Assembly: GCA_902619375.1 (NCBI GenBank)
Contig: CACNEB010000002.1
Span: 1 to 64,000 of the forward strand
Source: an uncultured Alphaproteobacteria bacterium
Lineage (GTDB): Bacteria > Pseudomonadota > Alphaproteobacteria > HIMB59
DNA length: 64,000 nucleotides
Direction: 5' to 3'
Position numbers and translations under genes: made by a program. How positions within the stretch are numbered: position 1 is the stretch's first letter; each line of letters begins with the position of its first letter. The notes under the pieces were generated by a model that had not been told where the DNA came from, ran no database searches, and saw nothing but the letters and a program-made list of their open reading frames with translations. Shown one piece after another: positions 10,437 to 20,564 of the stretch.

Positions 10437-13400
10437 TTGCGCTCTCCATATTTGCTGATGGGTCTGTTTCAATTAATTCAACATTTAATCCAAGAGATTT
10501 AAGTTCTTTAACTAAAACATGAAAAGACTCAGGAATTCCACTTTCAAAGTTATAGTCACCTCTAATTAATGCTTCATAAACTTTTGTTCTACCGGCTACA
10601 TCGTCAGATTTAATAGTTAAAATTTCCTGAAGAGTATTAGATGCTCCGTACGCTTCTAATGCCCATACTTCCATTTCTCCAAATCTTTGGCCACCAAATT
10701 GGGCTTTACCACCTAAAGGCTGTTGCGTAACAAGACTGTAAGGGCCAATAGACCTAGCATGAATTTTATCGTCAATTAAATGATGAAGTTTCAAGATATA
10801 CTTGTAACCGACAGTTACTTTTCTTTCAAACCTCTCTCCAGATCTGCCGTCATATAAATGGACTTGACCACTATTATCAAATCCAGCTTTATCTAAAAGA
10901 TTTGTAATTTCCTGAGTGTTGGTTCCATCAAAAACAGGTGTAGCAAATGTAACACCTTTTTCTAAATTGCCAGCTAATTCAATAAGTTGATCATCATTCA
11001 TTTTCGTAATTTCATTATTTGAGTCTTTGTTCTGTTCATAAAAACTGGAAAGAGACTCTTTTAATTGAATTATGTTCCCCTCTTTTTTAGCCATATCTAA
11101 ACTTCGAGAAATTTGTTGACCTATACCGTAAGCTGCCCAACCCAAATGTGTTTCTAATATTTGTCCTATATTCATTCTACTAGGAACACCTAATGGATTT
11201 AGTAAAACATCTACGGGCGTTCCATCCTCTAAGAAAGGCATATCCTCAATTGGTACAATTTTTGAAATGACACCTTTATTACCATGCCTTCCTGCCATCT
11301 TATCTCCAGCTTGAAGTTTTCTTTTTACAGCAACAAAAACTTTTACTACTTTTAAAACACCAGGTAATAAGTCGTCACCACTTTGAATTTTTTCAATCTT
11401 ATTTTGGAACTTTTTATCTAATAAAATTACAGCATCACTAAAAATTTTCTTCTGTGAAGCAAATGTTTCCATTGAGGTAATATCATCAACTTGAATTTGT
11501 TCTAAAGTTTCTATGGATTTTGTTTTTAAATCATCTTCTTCGATTTTATTTCCCTTACTAAAAATATCTATATTTGAGCTAGCTTTTTTATTTTTAAAAA
11601 TATTTATGAGGTTTTGTTTATAGTTATTTTCTAATATATTTTTTTCATCATCTCTATCTTTGGCTAATCTATCTATCTCTACTCTTTCAATAGCAATTGT
11701 TCGTTCATCCTTTTCGACACCTCTTCTAACTAATACTTGTACATCAACAACTACACCTGAGTAACCAGTTGGTAGCCTTAAGGATGTATCTTTTACATCA
11801 GCAGCTTTTTCTGAGAAGATAGCTCTTAAAAGCTTTTCCTCAGGAGTAATCGGTGAGTCTCCTTTAGGAGATACTTTTCCAACAAGAATGTCACCAGGTT
11901 TTACTTCAGAGCCAATATATACAATTCCTGCTTCATCAAGATTAGTTATACTTTCATCACCAACATTAGGCATATCTCTAGTAATTTCTTCTGGACCTAG
12001 TTTAGTGTCTCTACATAAAACTTCGAACTCCTCTATATGAATTGAGGTGTATCTGTCTTCATGAACTACTCTTTCAGACATTATTATTGAGTCCTCAAAG
12101 TTGTATCCATTCCAAGGCATAAATCCTACAAGTAAATTTCTTCCTAAAGCCAGCTCTCCTAAATCTGTTGATGGACCATCAGCTATAATATCACCTCTTT
12201 CAACATAATCGCCAATTTTAACAATTGGTTTTTGGTTAATCGCAGTGCTTTGATTAGATCTTTGAAACTTTTTCAAGTTGTAAATGTCCACGCCACTTTT
12301 ATCTTTGCTTATATTTTTAGAGTCTGATCTAATAACGATTCTTGATGAGTCAACTTGGTGAACATATCCACTATTTTTTGCTATAACTACTGCTCCACTG
12401 TCTCTTGCTACTTTTGACTCAAATCCTGTGCCGACAAGAGGTGCTTCACTTTTTACCAAAGGAACAGCTTGTCTCATCATATTGGATCCCATTAAAGCTC
12501 TATTGGCGTCATCATTTTCAAGAAAAGGAATAAGAGATGCAGCAACAGATACCAATTGTTGAGGATTTACATCCATGAAATCTATTTCAGATGGATCACA
12601 AAAAATAAAATCACCTCTTCTTCTACAACTTACTTGTTCTTCTGCAAATTTACCGTTTTCATTAATTGGGCTATTTGCTTGGGCTATAGTATAATTCTCC
12701 TCTTCATCTGCATTTAAATATAGTACTTCGTCAGTTACAGAACCTTTAATAATTTTTCTATAAGGAGTTTCTATAAAACCATACTGATTTATTCTAGCAA
12801 AAGATGAAAGGCTATTTATTAGTCCAATATTAGAGCCTTCAGGTGTTTCAATTGGGCATATTCTTCCATAGTGAGTTGTATGTACATCTCGGACCTCAAA
12901 TCCAGCTCTTTCACGTGTTAGACCACCTGGGCCTAATGCAGAAATTCTTCTCTTATGAGTAATCTCACTTAATGGGTTAGTTTGGTCCATAAACTGACTT
13001 AATTGACTTGTTCCAGTGAATTCTTTCAAAACAGTTTGTATAGGTTTAGAATTAACAAGATCCTGAGGCATAATTGACTCAATATCGACTGTTCCCATTT
13101 TTTCTCTGATAGCTCTCTCCATTCTTACAAGGCCAATTCTGTATTGATTTTCAATTAACTCACCAACTGAACGAACACGTCTATTTCCGAGATGATCAAT
13201 ATCATCTTTGCCAGCACTTTCTGTTTTCATATCAAAAAGTTTTTTGGCAACAGCAAGAATATCTGATTTACTTAAGATTCTTGTCTTATTGCCCTTATCA
13301 AGGGACAAATATGTGTTTAGTTTAACCCTTCCTACTTCAGATAAATCATACCTATCTTCACTAAAAAACATATTTTGAAACAAATAATTACTTGCTTCTA

Positions 13401-14631
13401 AAGTTGGTGGCTCACCAGGTCTCAAAATTTTAAAAATATCAAAAAGAGCCTCTTCTCGTGAATTATTTTTATCCGCTACAAGTGAATTAATAACTCCTAA
13501 ATTACCAGTAGCTTGATTTGCATTTATGACAGAGAATTGATTTATAGATAGTTCTTCAAGTCTTTTAAAAAATTCTTCACTTAATAGCGTTCCAGCTTCA
13601 GCATAAACCAAACCATTGTCGTAATTAACAATATCATTTGATAAATAAAAGCCGTATAAATCTTCCTCTTTAAAAAAGAATTTATTAATTTTTTTTTCTT
13701 TTATTTCTTTAAGTAGTTTTAAAGATAGTTTTACATCTTTATAAGCAACTACCTCATGACTATTAGGGTCTTCTAAATTAAATGGCAAATTTTTATATTT
13801 AAATTTGTTTAAATCTAAGTTTACAATCCATCCATCTTTATTTTTTTTAAAATTAAAAGTTTCATAAAAATAAGTTAAGATTTCTTCTGAGGTCATACCT
13901 GAAACTTTGTAAATATCTGGTTCTACTTTGTTTTGGATGCATTCTTTTAAATATTTTTCTGAGGCTTTAGATGGTAAAGCCTGAAGAATTGTAGTTGAAA
14001 TCATTTTCTTTTTTCGATCAATTCTAAAAAATAGGTTATCTTTGTGATCAAATTCAAAATCCAACCAAGAACCTCTATAAGGGATTATTCTTGCGTTATA
14101 TAAGACCTTACCACTCGCATGAGTTTTACCTTCATCATGATCAAAAAATACACCTGGTGATCTATGAAGCTGACTTACAACAACTCTTTCAGTTCCATTA
14201 ACAACGAATGTGCCATTGTTTGTCATCAATGGTAAATCACCTAAATAAACAACTTGTTCTTTAATATCTCTTAATGATTTTTCTTCAGTTTCTTCATTAA
14301 TATCCCAAATTATGAGTCGAAATGTAACCATTAGAGAGGCGGAAAAAGTTAACCCCTTCCTTCTACACTCGTCTACATCGTACTTAGGATTATCAAGATA
14401 GTAATCTATATAGTGAAGCTCGGATTTACCTGCATAGTCTTTTATGGGAAAGACAGAATTAAAGACTTCTTGCAATCCTGTATTTGAACGGTTCTCTACT
14501 GATTTTCCTAATTGAAGAAACTTATCGTAGGAAATTTTTTGAATATCAACTAAATTTGGAACATCAATCGTTTTACCGATCTTACCAAAAGAATAGCGAA
14601 TTCGTTTTTTTTCTGTAAAGCTAAGTGCCAT
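10420..14631 (-). CDS. rpoB: RNA polymerase subunit beta
   Basis: The beta subunit, 1403 residues. Recognisable parts include the rifampicin-site region with [22 protein letters not shown], the [18 protein letters not shown] segment, [12 protein letters not shown] with the catalytic-site lysines, and the C-terminal [20 protein letters not shown]. The motif residues normally changed in rifampicin resistance look wild type. It follows rplL by 25 bases that contain only a weak 5-bp hairpin (TATAG/CTATA, 14636-14648), so no strong attenuator is evident. Confidence 0.97.
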   Translation of the reverse strand: MALSFTEKKRIRYSFGKIGKTIDVPNLVDIQKISYDKFLQLGKSVENRSNTGLQEVFNSVFPIKDYAGKSELHYIDYYLDNPKYDVDECRRKGLTFSASLMVTFRLIIWDINEETEEKSLRDIKEQVVYLGDLPLMTNNGTFVVNGTERVVVSQLHRSPGVFFDHDEGKTHASGKVLYNARIIPYRGSWLDFEFDHKDNLFFRIDRKKKMISTTILQALPSKASEKYLKECIQNKVEPDIYKVSGMTSEEILTYFYETFNFKKNKDGWIVNLDLNKFKYKNLPFNLEDPNSHEVVAYKDVKLSLKLLKEIKEKKINKFFFKEEDLYGFYLSNDIVNYDNGLVYAEAGTLLSEEFFKRLEELSINQFSVINANQATGNLGVINSLVADKNNSREEALFDIFKILRPGEPPTLEASNYLFQNMFFSEDRYDLSEVGRVKLNTYLSLDKGNKTRILSKSDILAVAKKLFDMKTESAGKDDIDHLGNRRVRSVGELIENQYRIGLVRMERAIREKMGTVDIESIMPQDLVNSKPIQTVLKEFTGTSQLSQFMDQTNPLSEITHKRRISALGPGGLTRERAGFEVRDVHTTHYGRICPIETPEGSNIGLINSLSSFARINQYGFIETPYRKIIKGSVTDEVLYLNADEEENYTIAQANSPINENGKFAEEQVSCRRRGDFIFCDPSEIDFMDVNPQQLVSVAASLIPFLENDDANRALMGSNMMRQAVPLVKSEAPLVGTGFESKVARDSGAVVIAKNSGYVHQVDSSRIVIRSDSKNISKDKSGVDIYNLKKFQRSNQSTAINQKPIVKIGDYVERGDIIADGPSTDLGELALGRNLLVGFMPWNGYNFEDSIIMSERVVHEDRYTSIHIEEFEVLCRDTKLGPEEITRDMPNVGDESITNLDEAGIVYIGSEVKPGDILVGKVSPKGDSPITPEEKLLRAIFSEKAADVKDTSLRLPTGYSGVVVDVQVLVRRGVEKDERTIAIERVEIDRLAKDRDDEKNILENNYKQNLINIFKNKKASSNIDIFSKGNKIEEDDLKTKSIETLEQIQVDDITSMETFASQKKIFSDAVILLDKKFQNKIEKIQSGDDLLPGVLKVVKVFVAVKRKLQAGDKMAGRHGNKGVISKIVPIEDMPFLEDGTPVDVLLNPLGVPSRMNIGQILETHLGWAAYGIGQQISRSLDMAKKEGNIIQLKESLSSFYEQNKDSNNEITKMNDDQLIELAGNLEKGVTFATPVFDGTNTQEITNLLDKAGFDNSGQVHLYDGRSGERFERKVTVGYKYILKLHHLIDDKIHARSIGPYSLVTQQPLGGKAQFGGQRFGEMEVWALEAYGASNTLQEILTIKSDDVAGRTKVYEALIRGDYNFESGIPESFHVLVKELKSLGLNVELIETDPSANMESANERSN

Positions 14632-14656
14632 ATTATATAGAACCTATAATAACTAA

Positions 14657-15031
14657 TTATTTAAGTTCTACTTTTGCGCCAGCGGCTTCTAGCTGTGTCT
14701 TCATAGCTTCAGCCTCTTCTTTCTTAGCTCCTTCTTTTAAAGTTTTAGGAGCACCTTCAACCATGTCTTTTGCTTCTTTTAAACCTAGACCTGTAATTGC
14801 TCTTACTTCTTTAATAACGTTAATTTTTTGATCTCCGGCTGCTGTAAGCACTACATCAAAAGCATCTTTTTCTTCTGCTGCGTCAGCTGCAGGAGCTGCC
14901 CCACCTGCTGCTACTGCTACTGGTGCAGCTGCAGTTACGCCCCATTTTTCCTCTAATAGCTTTGAAAGTTCAGCTGCTTCCATTACTGTTAATGTTGATA
15001 GCTCATCAACAATTTTATTTAAATCTGCCAT
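14657..15031 (-). CDS. rplL: 50S ribosomal protein L7/L12
   Basis: L7/L12 stalk protein, 124 residues, recruits translation GTPases. It has the N-terminal dimerisation domain, an Ala/Val/Gly-rich hinge around residues 35-55, and the C-terminal factor-binding domain with [20 protein letters not shown]. It lies 17 bases after rplJ. The hinge uses more GC-rich codons than its neighbours because of its alanine content, not because of transfer. Confidence 0.97.
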   Translation of the reverse strand: MADLNKIVDELSTLTVMEAAELSKLLEEKWGVTAAAPVAVAAGGAAPAADAAEEKDAFDVVLTAAGDQKINVIKEVRAITGLGLKEAKDMVEGAPKTLKEGAKKEEAEAMKTQLEAAGAKVELK

Positions 15032-15048
15032 TTTTTGTCTCTCCCTAA

Positions 15049-15555
15049 TTAGTCTTTTTTATTTTGTAGTATTGAAATAATATCCTGATCTGGTCTTTGT
15101 AATAATCTTACAAGTTTTGATGCAGGAGCATTAATCAATCCAACTATTTTTCCTCTTATTTCTTCAAGAGAAGGTAAAGTTGCAACCTTTGCTATATCCT
15201 CTTTTGAATATAACTGGTTATCAAAAAAAGCTGCCTCTGCAGATAGCTTTTTTAAATCTTTTTCAAATTTTTTACAAACTTTTGCAGTTCCAACAGGATT
15301 ATTTGTAAAAATTAATAATTTTTGATTAGATAAAAAATCAATTAGACCTTTTTTTTCATCATCTTTATTAACAAATATTTTAACGATATTATTTTTGGAA
15401 ACTTTAGTTACTCCATCATTATTTCTGATTTCAGTTCGAAATTCGATCATCTCTTTTACTGACATTTCTGAAAATGATGCAACGAATATAGCAGAATAAT
15501 CTTTTGACATTTGATCAAGGTTTTCAATATATTGTTGTTTTTCAGCTTTATTCAT
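15049..15555 (-). CDS. rplJ: 50S ribosomal protein L10
   Basis: L10, 168 residues, the base of the L7/L12 stalk. The N-terminal [16 protein letters not shown] and the region with [15 protein letters not shown] fit the family, and the C-terminal helix that binds L12 dimers is present. Its start codon overlaps the rplA stop by one base, so the long L10 leader used for autoregulation in E. coli is missing. Confidence 0.95.
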   Translation of the reverse strand: MNKAEKQQYIENLDQMSKDYSAIFVASFSEMSVKEMIEFRTEIRNNDGVTKVSKNNIVKIFVNKDDEKKGLIDFLSNQKLLIFTNNPVGTAKVCKKFEKDLKKLSAEAAFFDNQLYSKEDIAKVATLPSLEEIRGKIVGLINAPASKLVRLLQRPDQDIISILQNKKD

Positions 15556-16229
15556 TATATTTCAACCCTTAAACCAAAACCCATTGAAGAAGATAGATAA
15601 ACAGAATTCACGAAGTTACCCTTCAATCCTGACGGTTTGATTTTTTTAATTTCATCAATAAAAGAAGTTACGTTTTCAGTTAATTTACTTTCGTCAAAAC
15701 TTACTTTACCTAGAGCAGCATGTATGGTTCCTGCTTTATCATTTTTATAAGCTACAAGTCCTTTATTGATATTTTCAATTGTACTTTTTATATCATTTGT
15801 AACAGTGCCTGTTTTTGGATTAGGCATTAAACCTTTTGGGCCTAAAATTTTAGCAATTTTACTTACAACGGACATCATGTCTGGAGTAGCTACAATTACA
15901 TCTACGTCAATCTTTTTTTCAAGAGTAGCAACCAAATCATCTCCTCCAACATGTTTAGCACCAGCTGCTTTAGCCTCATCTGCAGCTTTTCCTTGAGCAA
16001 AAACTGCTATTTGAACTTTTTTTCCTAGACCATGGGGAGGTATAAAACTACCTCTAACATTTTGATCAGACTGCTTAGAGTCAATACCTGTATTAATTGA
16101 TACTTCTATAGACTCATCAAATTTAACATATTTTTTTTCTTTAATAATTTTAACCGCGTCAGATATTTTGTATGACTTTGTAAAGTCTATACCTTCAATT
16201 TGTTTTTTTTTGTTCTTAGTTAAATTCAT
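15555..16229 (-). CDS. rplA: 50S ribosomal protein L1
   Basis: L1, 224 residues, forms the mobile L1 stalk at the E site. Typical segments include HGLGKKVQIAVFAQGK, the GPKGLMPNPKTGTVT motif and the closing SSSMGFGLRVEI. It overlaps rplK upstream and rplJ downstream by one base each (TAATG type junctions), suggesting tight translational coupling across the three genes. Confidence 0.97.
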   Translation of the reverse strand: MNLTKNKKKQIEGIDFTKSYKISDAVKIIKEKKYVKFDESIEVSINTGIDSKQSDQNVRGSFIPPHGLGKKVQIAVFAQGKAADEAKAAGAKHVGGDDLVATLEKKIDVDVIVATPDMMSVVSKIAKILGPKGLMPNPKTGTVTNDIKSTIENINKGLVAYKNDKAGTIHAALGKVSFDESKLTENVTSFIDEIKKIKPSGLKGNFVNSVYLSSSMGFGLRVEI

Positions 16230-16654
16230 TATACAATTTCCATTCCCATTGACCTTGCTGATCCGAGTATTATTTTTGATGCTTGATCAACATCATAGGC
16301 GTTAAGATCTTCTAATTTTTCTTTTGCTATCTCTTCTACCTGTTTCATTGTAACCTTACCTAATTTTGCTCTACCAGGTGTCTGACAGCCTTTTTTTATT
16401 TTTGCAGCCTTTTTCAGATAAAAAGTAACAGGTGGTTTTTTTGTAACAAAATCAAATGATCTATCTTTGTATGCTGTGATTATAGTTGGGATAGGTGCAC
16501 CCTTTTCCAAATCTTTTGTCTTGTCGTTGAACTGTTTACAAAAATCTTGGATGTTTAATCCCTTTTGACCCAGAGCAGGGCCTACAGGAGGTGCCGGATT
16601 AGCTGAACCAGCTGGTATTTGCAATTTTATGTATCCTAAAATTTCTTTAGCCAT
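16229..16654 (-). CDS. rplK: 50S ribosomal protein L11
   Basis: L11, 141 residues, at the GTPase-associated centre. The motif [20 protein letters not shown], containing the proline-rich linker, and [16 protein letters not shown] basic region followed by the closing [11 protein letters not shown] are characteristic. It starts four bases after nusG. Ordinary gene. Confidence 0.97.
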   Translation of the reverse strand: MAKEILGYIKLQIPAGSANPAPPVGPALGQKGLNIQDFCKQFNDKTKDLEKGAPIPTIITAYKDRSFDFVTKKPPVTFYLKKAAKIKKGCQTPGRAKLGKVTMKQVEEIAKEKLEDLNAYDVDQASKIILGSARSMGMEIV

Positions 16655-16658
16655 GCTA

Positions 16659-17204
16659 TTAGCCCTTAACCACTTGTGAATAATCTAGTTCTAAAGGTGT
16701 CGGTCTCCCAAAAATTGAGACGGACACTTTAAGCTTTTGTCTTGAACTGTCAACCTCTTCTATAATACCACTAAATGAAGCAAATGGACCATCAGACACC
16801 TTAATCTGTTCACCAACTTCATACTCAAACTTAGGTTTAGGATTATCAACACCTTCCGTAATGTCTTGTAATAATTTAGATACCTCTCGTTCAGATATGG
16901 CAATTGGCTTATCTTTCGTACCAAGAAAATTTGAAACTTTTGGTATATCTCTAACTAAATGCCAAGTATCGTCGTTCATTATCATTTTGATTAAAACATA
17001 CCCTGGGAAAAATTTTTTTTCAGAGTTAACTCTTACACCCCTCCTTACCTCCACTACTGCTTGGGTAGGAACAGATACTTCAGAAATCGAGTCTTCTAAA
17101 TTAACTTTTTTTGCCTCATCTAAAATTGAGTCTGCAACTTTTTTCTCAAAGCCAGAGTGGCAGTGTACAACATACCACTTTGATGTATCTGTATTTTCAA
17201 CCAT
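16659..17204 (-). CDS. nusG: Transcription termination/antitermination factor NusG
   Basis: NusG, 181 residues, binds the RNA polymerase clamp and links it to Rho or to the ribosome. It has an N-terminal NGN domain ([18 protein letters not shown], then [10 protein letters not shown]) and a C-terminal KOW domain with [17 protein letters not shown]. It lies four bases after the secE stop and four before rplK, the classic order. Confidence 0.97.
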   Translation of the reverse strand: MVENTDTSKWYVVHCHSGFEKKVADSILDEAKKVNLEDSISEVSVPTQAVVEVRRGVRVNSEKKFFPGYVLIKMIMNDDTWHLVRDIPKVSNFLGTKDKPIAISEREVSKLLQDITEGVDNPKPKFEYEVGEQIKVSDGPFASFSGIIEEVDSSRQKLKVSVSIFGRPTPLELDYSQVVKG

Positions 17205-17208
17205 TTAA

Positions 17209-17394
17209 TTATCCTAGAACTATTCTCACAATAAAAGAAAAAAATTGGTCTAAGAGCATTAAAATAATTGCAGCAATACTAATCACAACCAAAACGATAC
17301 CTGCTGATGTGAAAGTTTCTCTCTTGGAGGGCCAGGTAACTTTAGATACCTCCTGTCGAACTTCTCTTAAATATTTAGCAGGATTAAATTTCAT
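17209..17394 (-). CDS. secE: Preprotein translocase subunit SecE
   Basis: SecE, about 61 residues with a single C-terminal membrane span, the essential small subunit of the SecYEG channel. The conserved FNPAKYLREVRQEVSKVTWPSKRET precedes the hydrophobic segment (shown here only as family wording: KVTWPSKRE is visible). The frame continues upstream to 17430, but that would run into tRNA-Trp, so I place the start at the ATG at 17394. Only about 17 bases separate it from the tRNA 3' end. Confidence 0.93.
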   Translation of the reverse strand: MKFNPAKYLREVRQEVSKVTWPSKRETFTSAGIVLVVISIAAIILMLLDQFFSFIVRIVLG

Positions 17395-17411
17395 ATGTTT
17401 CTTTACATTTT

Positions 17412-17487
17412 TGGCAGGAGTGGCAGGCATCGAACCCGCAACCTCCGGTTTTGGAGACCGGCGCTCTACCAGTTGAGCTACACTCCT
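17412..17487 (-). tRNA. tRNA-Trp (anticodon CCA)
   Basis: The minus strand folds as a full cloverleaf. The acceptor AGGAGTG pairs with CACTCCT, the D arm is AGCTCAACTGGTAGAGC, the anticodon loop is CTCCAAA with CCA, and the T loop is TTCGATG. A CCA tail is encoded at 17412-17414. It lies between tuf and secE, as in many alphaproteobacteria, and is presumably cut out of the tuf-secE transcript. Confidence 0.96.
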
Positions 17488-17516
17488 TCATATTAGTATT
17501 ACTGCAGAGAATATTT

Positions 17517-18707
17517 TTATTCGATAATCTCTGAAACAACTCCTGAGCCAACAGTTCTACCGCCTTCACGAATAGCAAAACGTAAATTGTTATTCATTGC
17601 GATAGGAGCAAGTAATTCAACTTCAAGTGTAATATTATCTCCAGGCATTACCATTTCAGTACCTTCAGGCAATTTAATTGAACCAGTAACATCAGTGGTT
17701 CTGAAATAAAACTGAGGTCTGTAATTTGCAAAAAAAGGAGTGTGTCTTCCACCCTCTTCTTTGCTTAGAGCGTAAATCTCTGCTTTAAATTTTTTGTGAG
17801 GTTTAATACTACCAGGAGCTGCCAAAACTTGGCCTCTTTCAACTTCTTCCTTTTTAGTTCCACGAAGAAGAGCACCAATATTATCTCCAGCTTCACCTGA
17901 GTCTAATAGTTTTCTAAACATCTCAACTCCGGTACAAACTGTTTTAGTTGTATCTTTTAAACCAATAATTTCAATTTCTTCACCTGGTTTAATAACACCC
18001 TGTTCAACTCTTCCAGTAACAACAGTACCTCTTCCAGAAATAGAAAATACGTCTTCAACTGGCATCAAGAAAGGTTTATCTAATTCTCTTGTAGGAGCAG
18101 GGATATACTCATCAATTTTTGACATTAATTCAATGATTGAATTTTTACCAATATTTTCATCTCTGTCTTCTACAGCCGCAAGAGCTGATCCTTTAACGAT
18201 TGGAATATCATCACCAGGGAAATCATATTTTGATAGTAGCTCTCTTATTTCAACTTCTACAAGCTCTAATAATTCTTGATCATCTACTTGATCAACTTTA
18301 TTTAGGTAAACAACTAATGCTGGTACACCAACCTGTCTAGCTAAAAGAATGTGTTCACGTGTTTGAGGCATTGGACCATCAGCTGCGTTGACAACTAAAA
18401 TGCCTCCATCCATCTGAGCAGCACCTGTAATCATATTTTTTACGTAGTCTGCGTGACCTGGACAGTCGACGTGAGCATAGTGTCTTTTATCAGTTGAATA
18501 CTCGACGTGCGCTGTTGAAATTGTTATACCTCTTTCTTTTTCTTCAGGCGCTTTATCAATTTCATCATACGCTGTAAACTCTGCACCACCTTTTTCTGCC
18601 AAAACTTTTGTTATTGCTGCAGTAAGTGTAGTTTTACCATGGTCGACGTGACCGATAGTTCCGATGTTGACGTGTTCTTTCGATCTGTCAAATTTTTCTT
18701 TAGTCAT
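17517..18707 (-). CDS. tuf: Elongation factor Tu
   Basis: EF-Tu, 396 residues, delivers aminoacyl-tRNA to the ribosome. All G motifs are present: [10 protein letters not shown] (about residues 19-28), DCPGHADY, and NKVD followed by GSAL. Domains II and III follow with the normal end [13 protein letters not shown]. It is the only tuf copy in the window, since the other usual site between fusA and rpsJ is empty. An AGAGGTAAC lies upstream of the start. It sits between tRNA-Gly and tRNA-Trp. Confidence 0.98.
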   Translation of the reverse strand: MTKEKFDRSKEHVNIGTIGHVDHGKTTLTAAITKVLAEKGGAEFTAYDEIDKAPEEKERGITISTAHVEYSTDKRHYAHVDCPGHADYVKNMITGAAQMDGGILVVNAADGPMPQTREHILLARQVGVPALVVYLNKVDQVDDQELLELVEVEIRELLSKYDFPGDDIPIVKGSALAAVEDRDENIGKNSIIELMSKIDEYIPAPTRELDKPFLMPVEDVFSISGRGTVVTGRVEQGVIKPGEEIEIIGLKDTTKTVCTGVEMFRKLLDSGEAGDNIGALLRGTKKEEVERGQVLAAPGSIKPHKKFKAEIYALSKEEGGRHTPFFANYRPQFYFRTTDVTGSIKLPEGTEMVMPGDNITLEVELLAPIAMNNNLRFAIREGGRTVGSGVVSEIIE

Positions 18708-18759
18708 TTTAAGTTGTTACCTCTTTTTAATATCTATTAATTAATTTTTTCAATGTTCT

Positions 18760-18833
18760 TGGAGCGGGTGAAGGGAATCGAACCCTCGTAGCCAGCTTGG
18801 AAGGCTGGAGCTTTACCATTAAGCTACACCCGC
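18760..18833 (-). tRNA. tRNA-Gly (anticodon TCC)
   Basis: Cloverleaf on the minus strand: acceptor GCGGGTG with CACCCGC, D arm AGCTTAATGGTAAAGCT, anticodon loop CTTCCAA with TCC, T arm GAGGGTTCGATTCCCTT, and encoded CCA at 18760-18762. It lies between tRNA-Tyr and tuf, the ancestral glyT-tuf linkage. It is probably cotranscribed from the promoter ahead of tRNA-Tyr. Confidence 0.96.
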
Positions 18834-18938
18834 GATTTAGCGGGTAACCACTTCAAAACATCCACAAAATCAAATCCTTGTGAGTTCCGATAAACTACTA
18901 ATTTTTCTTTAAAATTCAATAAGAAAAGTGAAAAAAAG

Positions 18939-19024
18939 TGGTGGAGGGAGTAGGATTCGAACCTACGTACACTTGCGTGAACAGATTTACAGTCTGCCGC
19001 CTTTAACCACTCGGCCATCCCTCC
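18939..19024 (-). tRNA. tRNA-Tyr (anticodon GTA)
   Basis: Class II tRNA with a long variable arm on the minus strand. The acceptor GGAGGGA pairs with TCCCTCC, the anticodon loop is CTGTAAA with GTA, and the variable arm contains CACGCAAGTG; a CCA tail is encoded at 18939-18941. It is the first gene of the Tyr-Gly-tuf-Trp-secE run. The 105-base gap to tRNA-Gly shows no other gene. Confidence 0.96.
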
Positions 19025-19048
19025 AAAGTGTTTAAAATCAGGTGTTGA

Positions 19049-19076
19049 TTAATAGATAATTGTCTTTGAAAGTCAA
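19049..19076 (-). promoter_or_regulatory. Promoter for the tRNA-Tyr/tRNA-Gly/tuf transcript
   Basis: On the minus strand -35 TTGACT (19071-19076) and -10 TATTAA (19049-19054) are 16 bases apart. The predicted start is about 18 bases ahead of the tRNA-Tyr 5' end. It lies in the gap that divides this operon from the divergently read methyltransferase gene, and it could drive the whole block down to the ribosomal genes. Prediction only. Confidence 0.55.
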
Positions 19077-19110
19077 TAGACTTCGTTAATTTTAACTGTT
19101 ATTTAAAACA

Positions 19111-19833
19111 ATGCTTATTTCAGGGGCTAATTCTTGCACTAGTTGTATAATTCATAATCCTGATAAAATTATTGAAATTTTTATAAATATTGAGAGACAA
19201 TCAACTTTCGCAAAGCTGATAGAGCATAATAAACTTAATAATAAGACAAAGTTGGTAAAGAAAAACGATTTAAATAGAATTGGTATTAAAAATGATAGGT
19301 TTATCAGTGATATAGTTATACGAAGAGAAAAGTACAAACCCTCCAATTTAGATGAAATTATTAAAAATAACAAAAAATCTCTTATAATTATAGCCGATCA
19401 GATTACAGACCAAAATAACCTAGGAAACATTATAAGAACGGCTCTTTTGATGGGAGCTGATGGTCTATTACTATCAGAGCATTCTTCGGCAGATATTAAC
19501 GATGTAACGTCATTAACCTCTTCTGGAGCCGTTGAAGTGTTGAAATATCATGTTTCTAAAAATATTAACAGATCAATAGAAGTTCTAAAAAAATCTGGCT
19601 ATTGGACTTATTCCCTAGATATGAGTGGTCAGGAAATGAACAGAGAATTTAATTTTGATAAAAAATCTGTAATCATTGTTGGAAGTGAAGGAAAAGGGAT
19701 TAGAAGAAATATCTTAACAAAGAGTGACTTTAAAATAAGTATCCCTCAAGAAAATGTAGGTGGTATTGATAGTTATAATGCAGCAAATTCTCTAGCAATT
19801 GCTGCATATCATTTCAAAATTAGTACTTTTTAA
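19111..19833 (+). CDS. rlmB: SpoU/TrmH-family 23S rRNA 2'-O-ribose methyltransferase, RlmB-like
   Basis: 240 residues with the layout of RlmB, which methylates the ribose of a conserved 23S rRNA guanosine. An N-terminal RNA-binding part (about residues 1-80) precedes a SPOUT fold with the three family motifs: NLGNIIRTA, then IIVGSEGKGIR, then IPQENVGGIDSYNAANSLAI that forms the cofactor knot. The last motif reads GGIDSYNAA rather than the commoner SLNVS form, so target specificity is less certain. It is read away from the tRNA-Tyr promoter. Confidence 0.82.
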   Translation: MLISGANSCTSCIIHNPDKIIEIFINIERQSTFAKLIEHNKLNNKTKLVKKNDLNRIGIKNDRFISDIVIRREKYKPSNLDEIIKNNKKSLIIIADQITDQNNLGNIIRTALLMGADGLLLSEHSSADINDVTSLTSSGAVEVLKYHVSKNINRSIEVLKKSGYWTYSLDMSGQEMNREFNFDKKSVIIVGSEGKGIRRNILTKSDFKISIPQENVGGIDSYNAANSLAIAAYHFKISTF

Positions 19834-19874
19834 ATATTGTTTATTTTAGATTTTAATATAAATAATAACACAAT

Positions 19875-19950
<76 letters not shown>

Positions 19951-20024
19951 TTCAATTTTATTAGAAACAAACCTTAAACACATATAATTGATTATTTTCA
20001 ATACTTACATTAAGTTTAAAAACT

Positions 20025-20564
20025 ATGGTTTCGGATGTTGATCAATTTGGAAGAGATACCACAAAAAATAATAATCCAAGTCTTAACGAAGAAAAGTCAA
20101 AAAAAATTTTAGACTCATTAGCTGAAATAAAAAATCAATTAGAAAATAAAGACTATAATCCAAAATTAGATGACTCATCACCAAGAACAAGAACTAGTAA
20201 TTTGAAAAATAAATCTGATTTTGATGAACTGAAATTAAAAATTGAGTCTTTAGAAAAAAAACTTAATACTATTGATACATTCCTAAATAATAAATCAAGT
20301 AACGAAAAATTTCATGAACCGATTAATCAGAATTTTGACGGGGATTTAAGTATTTTTCATAAATTAGATAATCAATCATCAATACAACAAAACAAATCAT
20401 TGCTAGTTCTTGAAGATGAAGCAGATTTTAATAGATCAAATTTTAATTTATTTCGTTTTATAATGACAATAAATATTCTCTTTTTAGTATTAATTGGACT
20501 AATTGTTTATATAAAAAATATTCCACTAAAAGATATTCTAAAAATATTCTTAGACTTTAATTAA
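20025..20564 (+). CDS. Hypothetical protein with coiled coil and C-terminal membrane anchor
   Basis: 179 residues, not recognised. The N-terminal two thirds are hydrophilic and Asn/Asp/Ser/Lys-rich, with a predicted coiled coil around residues 67-88 (FDELKLKIESLEKKLNTIDT). A single hydrophobic segment, roughly residues 143-165 (FIMTINILFLVLIGLIVYI), lies near the C-terminus, giving a tail-anchored layout with most of the protein probably in the cytoplasm. It follows tRNA-Thr and converges on the formate dehydrogenase gene, overlapping its 3' end by eight bases. No function can be assigned. Confidence 0.65.
   Translation: MVSDVDQFGRDTTKNNNPSLNEEKSKKILDSLAEIKNQLENKDYNPKLDDSSPRTRTSNLKNKSDFDELKLKIESLEKKLNTIDTFLNNKSSNEKFHEPINQNFDGDLSIFHKLDNQSSIQQNKSLLVLEDEADFNRSNFNLFRFIMTINILFLVLIGLIVYIKNIPLKDILKIFLDFN

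Noticed and set aside
14636..14648. Attenuator between rplL and rpoB
   Set aside because: Only a five-pair AT-rich stem without a T-run; too weak to support.
16861..17208. Plus-strand ORFs over nusG and secE
   Set aside because: Antisense shadows of clearly identified genes.
17384..17578. Minus-strand ORF spanning tRNA-Trp and the tuf end
   Set aside because: It runs through the whole tRNA gene and has no protein-like content; the tRNA and the shorter secE explain the region.
18824..19018. Minus-strand ORF across tRNA-Tyr
   Set aside because: It is the tRNA-Tyr sequence read as codons plus AT-rich spacer.
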